From NCBI GenBank assembly GCA_964599695.1, contig CAZRGP010000026.1, positions 1 to 37,170 of the forward strand: a DNA stretch of 37,170 nt, written 5' to 3'. Source of the stretch: RUG11783 sp964599695. Lineage in GTDB: Bacteria; Bacillota; Clostridia; Oscillospirales; Ruminococcaceae. The translations under genes were made by a program, and so were the position numbers. Below are positions 31,927 to 37,170 of this stretch, in pieces (position 1 is the first letter of the stretch; the number at the start of each line of letters is the position of its first letter). The notes below the pieces were generated by a model. That model had not been told where the DNA came from and did not search any database. It saw only the letters and a program-made list of their open reading frames with translations.

Positions 31927-32901
31927 ATGTTTGATGTCAAGAAAATGGTCGCTGAAGTGCTGGCCAAAACAGAGATCAAGAACATAGCTTTCGTCGGTTG
32001 CGGCGGATCTCTGGTATGCTTCCATGCTCCGTATTACTACGTAACACGTGAGGCAGAAAACCTTAACGCATACTATTGCAATGCGCATGAGTTCACCAAT
32101 GATCCTCCCAAGGGCGTAGGCAAAAACTCCCTCGTGATCTGCTCCTCCCGCCGCGGAACAACAAAGCAGACTGTCGACGCAGCGAAGAAGGCAAAAGAGC
32201 TCGGTGCTACAGTTGTCGGCCTTCAGTTCGGCGAGAACGAGACTCCTCTCAAGAATACATGCGATTACACCATTTCCTTCAAGGATGTCGGTGACAACGG
32301 TGCAGTTTATGAAGAAGGCAAAGGCGCAACCGCTCTGAAGATCGCTTATGAACTGGTCCATCAGCTGGAAGGCAACGATGCTGTTTATGAGAAGATGGTC
32401 GAAGGCATGGCTAAGATGAACGAGCTTCTCCCGAAGGCAGTTGTTGCAATCGTTCCCGAAGCAGTCAAATTCTCCATGGACTATTACAAGGATGAGATCA
32501 TCTACACGCTCGGTTCCGGTACTGCATGGGGCGCCGCACACGGCGAGTCCATCTGCATCTTCATGGAAATGCAGTGGATCAACTCCTGCGTAATTCATCC
32601 CGACGAGTTCTTCAACGGACCGTTCGAGATCACAGAGCCTGAGACCGCTTACCTGTTCCTCAAGAGCACAGGCAAGACCCGCGAACTGGATGAGAGAGCT
32701 CTCCGCTTCCTGGAGAAATTCAACCATCACTGCACAGTTATCGATGGCGCAGACTACGGTATGTGCGAACTCGGTGAAGTTTCTACTTACTTCGATCAGG
32801 GATTCTATGACGGAGTCCTGGGTGTATACAATGATCTGCTTGCAGACCGCCGTCAGCACCCGCTGAGCTGGAGAAAGTACATGTGGAAATTCGGATATTA
32901 A
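31927..32901 (+). CDS. SIS-domain deglycase paralogue 7, catalytic His replaced by Asn
   Basis: The 324-residue double-SIS protein has IAFVGCGGSLVCFH (20-33) and D-E-R-A-L-R-F-L, ending WRKYMWKFGY. The GlmS/FrlB-type Glu is kept (E214 in MEMQWIN). The His 16 residues later is Asn (N230, codon AAC, in DEFFNGPFE), and the first phosphate loop is changed to SSRRGTTKQTV. It has its own strong promoter with operator, an AAAGGAGA site, mostly CGC/CGT Arg codons and a strong terminator, so it is not decaying. It may use another catalytic residue, act on a different substrate, or serve as a sensor or partner subunit. ATG 31927 is chosen over an in-frame start at 31846. Confidence 0.88.
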   Translation: MFDVKKMVAEVLAKTEIKNIAFVGCGGSLVCFHAPYYYVTREAENLNAYYCNAHEFTNDPPKGVGKNSLVICSSRRGTTKQTVDAAKKAKELGATVVGLQFGENETPLKNTCDYTISFKDVGDNGAVYEEGKGATALKIAYELVHQLEGNDAVYEKMVEGMAKMNELLPKAVVAIVPEAVKFSMDYYKDEIIYTLGSGTAWGAAHGESICIFMEMQWINSCVIHPDEFFNGPFEITEPETAYLFLKSTGKTRELDERALRFLEKFNHHCTVIDGADYGMCELGEVSTYFDQGFYDGVLGVYNDLLADRRQHPLSWRKYMWKFGY

Positions 32902-32934
32902 TCCCTTTCCCTTGCTGAGCTAATAAATGAGCCC

Positions 32935-32972
32935 CGGCCTGCATGTGGAGACACATGCAGGCCGTTTTCTTT
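32935..32972 (+). terminator. Strong terminator at the end of the island
   Basis: CGGCCTGCATGTG (32935-32947) and CACATGCAGGCCG (32952-32964) form a perfect 13-base stem, followed by TTTTCTTT. Confidence 0.92.
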
Positions 32973-32976
32973 AAAG

Positions 32977-34344
32977 ATGGATCGAATGGCTAAAACAGAA
33001 AAAACGATCAATAGACAGGTGCTGGACGTTCTCATTCCCGTTATCCTTGAGAACGCCCTTATGTCTGTATCCAGCATGATTCTCACGGGGTATCTGGGAA
33101 GGCTGAATGTCCTGGATATCAATGCATACGGGCTTGAGAGCAGGGTATACGGCATCTATTTCGGAGTGTTTGCCGGGCTGTCGGTCGGTGTGATGATCGA
33201 AGCGGCGAAGCGGTACGGCAGTGATGATAAAAACGGATATCTCAGAGTGATGAGGGAGAGTTATCTATCTGCTTTTCCCATTGCTGTCATCGTCGCCTTG
33301 CTGATTCTTTGGCAACGCCGTTCGATCTTTTCCCTTATGACCTCCGATCCGGAACTGATCGCGCATTCGTCCAGGCTTCTTGCGCGTATGGCGCTGTTTT
33401 TTCCTTTCCGTGCTGTTTTCAACATCTGTGCTTCCGCATTTCATGCGCACGGTGACACCAAGACTCCTATGATGGTCGTGCTTGTAGGCAACGTGATCAA
33501 TGTGGTGTTCGGTTATCTGCTGATCTTCGGGATAGGGAATTTCAGCGGACTTGGAGTGAACGGCGCGGCGTGGTCCCAGAATATCTCGCTTGTCGTTATG
33601 GCAGGGATGGAACTCTGGCTCCTTCACGGAAAGAAGGGACTGTTCCGGAAACTCGGGGCGGACGGGGAAGTCAAGAACCTGTATGACCCGATCGAAGTCG
33701 CCTCCATTTTCAGGCTGGGAATTCCTGCAGCCCTGGAGGACACCTTATGGGAACTTGCGACTATCATGGTCAGCAAGGTGATCCTTTCCTACGGACAGCA
33801 GGCTTATGCCGCCTATCTGATCGGTCTGGAGGGAGAGTTTTTCTGCAACACCATGTCTGCAGGTTTTTTGACGGGAGCGATGTCTCTTGCGTCCATCTCC
33901 ATAGGGAAAAAAGATAAGGAACTGTATGACGCGTATTTCTCCAGTTTAAAAAAGGTGTGTTATGTGATCACAGTCATAACAATGGCTTCTCTTATACTGT
34001 TTACGCCCCAGATCCTGAGACTGATGACGGATAAGGACGATCTGATCAGGATCGCTTCGGGATATCTGTACGCAATGGTGTGGTCCCAGCTTCCGGTGCA
34101 TCTTCAGAAAGTTTACGGAGGATTCCTCCGCTCCGGAGGATTATCTCGGACTACCTTTGTGATAAGTTTTTTCGGACTGTGGGCGGTGCGTGTCGTTCTG
34201 TGTTACGTTTTCGGAATGCTGTTGAAACTACCGATCGAGTCTATCTGGTGGGCTTTTAATATCGATCTCTGGTACAGGTTGATCGTGTCTGCAGTGGTTT
34301 TCAGCAAAAAGAGAGAAATGTTTGATGAAGGAATAGTAGGATGA
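32977..34344 (+). CDS. MATE family efflux transporter (copy 2)
   Basis: The 455-residue polytopic membrane protein with MATE repeats begins TEKTINRQVLDVLIPVILENALMSVSSMILTGYLG and contains SASAFHAHGDTKTPMMVVLVGNVINVVFGYLL. It starts just after the island terminator and has no good ribosome-binding site; ATG 32977 and ATG 32986 are both possible. It overlaps the HAD gene by four bases (ATGA). Position next to the island suggests export of a product or amine, but I see no operator copy in front of it. It is not a close duplicate of the MATE at 11200. Confidence 0.87.
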   Translation: MDRMAKTEKTINRQVLDVLIPVILENALMSVSSMILTGYLGRLNVLDINAYGLESRVYGIYFGVFAGLSVGVMIEAAKRYGSDDKNGYLRVMRESYLSAFPIAVIVALLILWQRRSIFSLMTSDPELIAHSSRLLARMALFFPFRAVFNICASAFHAHGDTKTPMMVVLVGNVINVVFGYLLIFGIGNFSGLGVNGAAWSQNISLVVMAGMELWLLHGKKGLFRKLGADGEVKNLYDPIEVASIFRLGIPAALEDTLWELATIMVSKVILSYGQQAYAAYLIGLEGEFFCNTMSAGFLTGAMSLASISIGKKDKELYDAYFSSLKKVCYVITVITMASLILFTPQILRLMTDKDDLIRIASGYLYAMVWSQLPVHLQKVYGGFLRSGGLSRTTFVISFFGLWAVRVVLCYVFGMLLKLPIESIWWAFNIDLWYRLIVSAVVFSKKREMFDEGIVG

Positions 34345-35012
34345 AAGAGAAGAAGGCAGTTATATTTGACGTGGACGGTCTGCTGCTGAATACGGAGTTT
34401 ATCTGGCTGGACTGCTGGATGCAGGTAGGTGAAGACCATAACATCCCGGAGTTTGGTCCGCTGTTTCATAAAGCGGTGGGTACGACCGGAAAAACGATTG
34501 AAGACATGCTGGACAGGGAACTGTCTTATGTTCCGGAAAATGAGCGTCGTCAACTGATGGATGATGTAAGAAAATACGGAAGCAGAGTCGTAAATGATAA
34601 ATTGGAAAAAATGGCCGGTGCTGATGTGCTTCTCGACTATCTGGATGAAAAGCGATACAGAAAGGCTGTTGCGACGACGACCAGCAGGGAGATGACGGAG
34701 TACCGGCTGAAGAAGATGGGCATCTACGACAGGTTCGAATATGTTCTCTGCGGTGATGAGGTCATCAACAGAAAACCGGATCCCGAGATCTATCAGAAAG
34801 TATTGGCAGCGCTTGATATCCGGCCTCAGGATGCCCTTGTACTGGAGGACACCTGCTACGGCGTAGAGGCAGCCAGCAGAGCCGGATGTGATGTGATCAT
34901 GGTTCCGTCCATCAATCCTCCCACGGACGCGGAGATCAGGCGTGCGTTCGCCATCGTCAGGGATCTTCATGAAGTGATGGATCTTATGGAAAAAACGATG
35001 ATTCGTATATAG
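34341..35012 (+). CDS. HAD-superfamily phosphatase, beta-phosphoglucomutase-like
   Basis: The 223-residue HAD subfamily IA protein has motif I DVDGLLLNTE (catalytic Asp pair at 9 and 11), motif II in VATTTS, the motif III Lys in NRKPDPEIYQK and motif IV VLEDTCYGVEAA. An alpha-helical cap lies between motifs I and II. Relatives dephosphorylate sugar phosphates or isomerise beta-glucose 1-phosphate. It overlaps the MATE gene by four bases and is followed by the deacylase after 11 bases, so all three probably share a message. Dephosphorylation of a sugar phosphate from the island is possible but unproven. Confidence 0.85.
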   Translation: MKEKKAVIFDVDGLLLNTEFIWLDCWMQVGEDHNIPEFGPLFHKAVGTTGKTIEDMLDRELSYVPENERRQLMDDVRKYGSRVVNDKLEKMAGADVLLDYLDEKRYRKAVATTTSREMTEYRLKKMGIYDRFEYVLCGDEVINRKPDPEIYQKVLAALDIRPQDALVLEDTCYGVEAASRAGCDVIMVPSINPPTDAEIRRAFAIVRDLHEVMDLMEKTMIRI

Positions 35013-35023
35013 GAGGATCTGTT

Positions 35024-35962
35024 ATGTTAGAGATATGCGGAAAAAAACTGGAGAGCGGTACGAAACTTCAGTGCTGGCTTGGCCCGGAAGGATATCCGAT
35101 GCCGGTAACGCTGATCGCAGGAGCGAGGCCGGGTAAAACACTGGTCGTCACCGCACAGATCCATGGCGGAGAATACGCGGGAACACCGGCGGTGATCCGG
35201 CTTGCAAAAGAGACCGATCCTGCCGAACTCAGCGGAAATCTCGTGCTGTTCCATCTCGTCAATGTTTCCGGTTTTTATTCCGGGAATAACGCATATGTGG
35301 CGGAAGATCACGGCAATCTGAACGGATGTTATCCCGGATCTCCGGATGGAACGGTGTCACTTCGTATAGCAGATTTCTTCGTGAAGAATATCATGTCATG
35401 CGCGGATGCCCTGGTCGACCTTCACGGGGGCGGTCTAAATGAGAAACTGTCTCCCTGTCTTTTCTATCCCGGGAAGGATGAGAAGACTATGGAGAGATCG
35501 CTCCGCATGGCTGAAGCGACCGATATCCCGAACTTCGTCATTTCGCGTTCCGTTACAGGGGAGATGGGATATGCAGGCAATGTGCTGAACATTCCCGCTC
35601 TTCTGCTGGAAAGAGGTTACGGCGGTCTGTGCCTGGATGAATGGGTTGATGATTACGTCATGGACCTGAAACGTATCATGGCCAGCCTCGGGATCTGCAG
35701 CTGTGAGACCGGCAGCGTCTGCGAAAAGTGCAATTATGTGAACGCGGTCTATCTGGAAGCAGAGGAGGACGGGATCTGGTATCCGGCCGTCGTCCTCAAC
35801 CAGAAGGTGAAAAAGGGTCAGTTCCTTGGTCACGTGGAGGACTTCTTTGGAAAAAGGCTGAACGAATACTATGCCGAAGGAGACGGTGAAGTGCTGTATT
35901 TCCGTTTTGCGAAAAATGCGGTAAAAGGGCACAATCTCGTGACATACGGCTTGAATGACTAA
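35024..35962 (+). CDS. Succinylglutamate desuccinylase/aspartoacylase-like zinc deacylase
   Basis: The 312-residue protein is of the AstE/AspA (M14-like) family. Zinc-ligand motif H-G-G-E lies in VTAQIHGGEYAGTPA near residue 45, and the third ligand is the His of ALVDLHGGG. A family Arg or Asn substrate clamp may lie in the NLNGCYPG region. A C-terminal beta domain contains A-E-E-D-G-I-W-Y and GQFLGHVEDFFG. These enzymes remove acyl groups from N-acyl amino acids. It has a GGAGGA site and a strong terminator. A role in freeing an N-acylated amino acid linked to the island is a guess from context. Confidence 0.85.
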   Translation: MLEICGKKLESGTKLQCWLGPEGYPMPVTLIAGARPGKTLVVTAQIHGGEYAGTPAVIRLAKETDPAELSGNLVLFHLVNVSGFYSGNNAYVAEDHGNLNGCYPGSPDGTVSLRIADFFVKNIMSCADALVDLHGGGLNEKLSPCLFYPGKDEKTMERSLRMAEATDIPNFVISRSVTGEMGYAGNVLNIPALLLERGYGGLCLDEWVDDYVMDLKRIMASLGICSCETGSVCEKCNYVNAVYLEAEEDGIWYPAVVLNQKVKKGQFLGHVEDFFGKRLNEYYAEGDGEVLYFRFAKNAVKGHNLVTYGLND

Positions 35963-35966
35963 GTAA

Positions 35967-36004
35967 CGAGGATTGCATTATCGGTGCAATCCTCGTTTTT
36001 CTTT
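35967..36004. terminator. Terminator after the deacylase gene
   Basis: CGAGGATTGCA (35967-35977) and TGCAATCCTCG (35985-35995), followed by TTTTTCTTT. Confidence 0.9.
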
Positions 36005-36043
36005 GGTATTCTAGTGCTATATTCGAAAGGATCGGAGAGTGCG

Positions 36044-36380
36044 ATGCGGATCATGATTTCACCGGCGAAGAAAATGAGGGAAGACAGGGATTCTTTTGTC
36101 TGCTCAGATCTTCCTGTGTTCTTGGATCGCGCTGAAGTCCTGAAAACAGCCATCTGCGCATTGTCCTACGAGCAGGCGAAACACAATGTGGGGATGCAGC
36201 GACAGGATCGCAGAGGAGAATTACGAGCGTTTCCGGACAATGGATCTCAGGAAGAATCTGTCTCCTGCGCTTCTCGCTTATGACGGGATCCAGTATCAGT
36301 ACATGGCGCCGTCTGTTTTTGAGGATGACGAGTTCTGTTATGTGGAGCAGAACCTGAGGATCCTTTCCGGTTTCTACTAA
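36044..36380 (+). pseudogene. yaaA: Remnant of peroxide stress protein YaaA (DUF328), frameshifted and truncated
   Basis: The first 47 codons encode M-R-I-M-I-S-P-A-K-K-M-R and the start of YaaA. One extra A at 36185-36186 (CACAATGTGG instead of CACATGTGG) shifts the frame. Reading on in the other frame gives MWGCSDRIAEENYERF, AYDGIQYQYMAP and EDDEFCYVEQNLRILSGFY, which match YaaA in order. YaaA relatives continue past this L-S-G-x-Y, but here TAA follows at once and an IS200/IS605 end begins. So two lesions are present: a frameshift and loss of the C-terminal half. The rest may lie beyond the element. Confidence 0.85.
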
Positions 36381-36392
36381 TAGCCGAGAGTA

Positions 36393-36421
36393 CCACGCGT
36401 GATTCTATGAATCAGACGTGG
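36393..36421. repeat. Subterminal hairpin of the IS200/IS605 element
   Basis: CCACG..TGATTC (36393-36405) pairs with GAATCA..CGTGG (36409-36421), with a mismatched CG/GA internal loop and a TAT loop. Such imperfect hairpins are the recognition sites of TnpA-type HUH transposases. It overlaps the end of tnpA. Confidence 0.65.
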
Positions 36422-36848
36422 GTGAATCGGCCAAATCCCCCTTCTGATTATTGATATAGTTTTTCACCGCTGCAGCAGTCCGATCACTCACAGAACCAAT
36501 AAAGTATGAAAGACTCCAGAAGTAGGATTCCTGATAGTATCTGGATACCTCATCAGGATGATCCGAACGCATCCTGCGGGATGAAGCGGATTTATACGCA
36601 TTGATAAACTCCGCTAAGTTGATCTGCGGCGGCGCGTCAAATAGAATGTGAATATGATCAGGCATGCATTCAAAGGCCTGAATCACACAGTCCCGATCCT
36701 TGAAATACTTCTCCGTATATGCTTTAAGGCTATCCTCTATAGCTCCGGTAATGACGGGTCTGCGATATTTGGTCACAAGCACCAGATGATACTGTAGCAG
36801 GAAACAACTGTGACGGTTGACATAGTAACCTGATGAATTGATCCGCAT
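36405..36848 (-). CDS. tnpA: IS200/IS605 family transposase TnpA
   Basis: The 147-residue Y1 HUH single-strand transposase has QYHLVLVTKYRRPVI near the start, the HUH motif in MPDHIHILF and the catalytic Tyr in AAAVKNYINNQK. The ATG at 36848 follows AAGGAGG directly; an in-frame TTG at 36863 is part of that region. The product is full length for the family, so the element may be active. It is divergent from tnpB. Confidence 0.9.
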   Translation of the reverse strand: MRINSSGYYVNRHSCFLLQYHLVLVTKYRRPVITGAIEDSLKAYTEKYFKDRDCVIQAFECMPDHIHILFDAPPQINLAEFINAYKSASSRRMRSDHPDEVSRYYQESYFWSLSYFIGSVSDRTAAAVKNYINNQKGDLADSPTSDS

Positions 36849-36937
36849 GATATCCTCCTTCAACTGACATGTTAGTGTATGGTATAATTATACTATAAAT
36901 AAGGGCCATAAGTGCCAGAAAGGAGGAATAGCAACCG

Positions 36938-37170
36938 ATGTATCGGATCCTGAACATTCAGGTAAGCGAAAGCGATGCTGTTTATGCTTATCTCGACCGA
37001 ATTGCGCATCTTTCAAACAACCTGTCCAATGCAGTCTTGTTCAGACAGCGGCAGATGATCACATCCGCGAAGAAGAACGTCAAAGACTGGACAGACAATG
37101 AGAAAGAGATCCGCGATGAGGTGGAGGCAACGATACAGTATCTGGGAAACACCAGAAAAATACCAAAATC
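36938..37170 (+). CDS. tnpB: RNA-guided endonuclease TnpB family protein, 5' part
   Basis: The reading frame from ATG 36938, behind AGGAGGA (36921-36927), stays open to the window edge (77 complete codons). It encodes YRILNIQV, LDRIAHLSNNLSNAVLFRQRQ and DWTDNEKEI, an N-terminal block typical of TnpB/OrfB from clostridial IS605 elements. The RuvC and zinc-finger parts, and any guide RNA overlapping the 3' end, lie outside. The cut is caused by the window, not a mutation that I can see. Confidence 0.85.
   Translation, partial: MYRILNIQVSESDAVYAYLDRIAHLSNNLSNAVLFRQRQMITSAKKNVKDWTDNEKEIRDEVEATIQYLGNTRKIPK

Larger units (their letters stand above)
36378..37170. mobile_element. IS200/IS605-family element (left part; continues past the window)
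   Basis: The element interrupts yaaA after position 36377. It contains divergent tnpA (minus) and tnpB (plus), the IS605 arrangement. A subterminal imperfect hairpin lies at 36393-36421. The right end is outside the window. These elements have no terminal inverted repeats and make no target duplication. The exact left boundary is inferred from where YaaA similarity stops. Confidence 0.75.

Noticed and set aside
14392..32901. Interpretation as an amino-sugar (GlmS/NagB-type) pathway
   Set aside because: SIS proteins alone would allow this, but the FrlD-like kinase N terminus, the FrlC-like landmarks and the FrlB-like C termini fit fructosamine use better. There is no NagA- or glutaminase-type gene.
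36938..37170. tnpB as a truncated pseudogene
   Set aside because: The frame is open to the last base of the window; the apparent truncation is only the window edge.

Overview
The window looks like a chromosomal segment from an anaerobic, gut-type Bacillota (Clostridia, Lachnospiraceae-like). The grounds are strong AGGAGG ribosome-binding sites, TTGACA/TATAAT promoters, Rho-independent terminators, a FeoA-FeoB fusion with a small Cys-rich partner, and families typical of this group (DUF1893, DUF362, MATE, YitT, UTRA-type GntR). Genus cannot be told from what is seen. No rRNA, tRNA or CRISPR array was found.

Layout. 1-3.0 kb: DUF1893, DUF362, an AlkZ-related protein and a histidine phosphatase. 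3.06-5.56 kb (minus): FeoAB ferrous iron transporter and a 48-residue Cys-rich partner. 5.7-7.5 kb: three poorly characterised genes. 7.6-10.2 kb (minus): bifunctional NAD(P)HX repair enzyme in a translationally coupled operon with two nucleoside 2-deoxyribosyltransferase-like proteins. 10.3-14.3 kb: an esterase, a MATE exporter, an XpaC-family membrane protein behind a probable Mn2+ (yybP-ykoY) riboswitch, and a ProX/YbaK-type tRNA-editing protein.

14.4-32.9 kb is the centre of interest: a greatly expanded fructosamine (Amadori product) catabolic island. It holds a GntR/UTRA regulator, one FrlD-type kinase, four FrlC-type epimerases, seven FrlB-type SIS deglycase paralogues, and a ribose-type (CUT2) ABC importer with a lipoprotein receptor. 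The inferred pathway is ABC import of glycated amino acids or amines, optional epimerisation by FrlC-type enzymes, 6-phosphorylation by the single kinase, then cleavage by one of several deglycases to a hexose 6-phosphate and the free amine. The island is divided into transcription units, most with their own terminator. Six promoter regions carry copies of one AT-rich motif (TATAACGTTATA or the shorter ATACGTTATA), probably the operator of the local GntR regulator. A seventh exact copy precedes the MATE gene at 12.6 kb. A LysR/YitT pair sits inside the island.

32.9-36.0 kb: a second MATE exporter, a HAD phosphatase and an AstE/AspA-like zinc deacylase. 36.04 kb to the end: a yaaA gene broken by a frameshift and cut short by an IS200/IS605-family element (tnpA, and tnpB running off the window).
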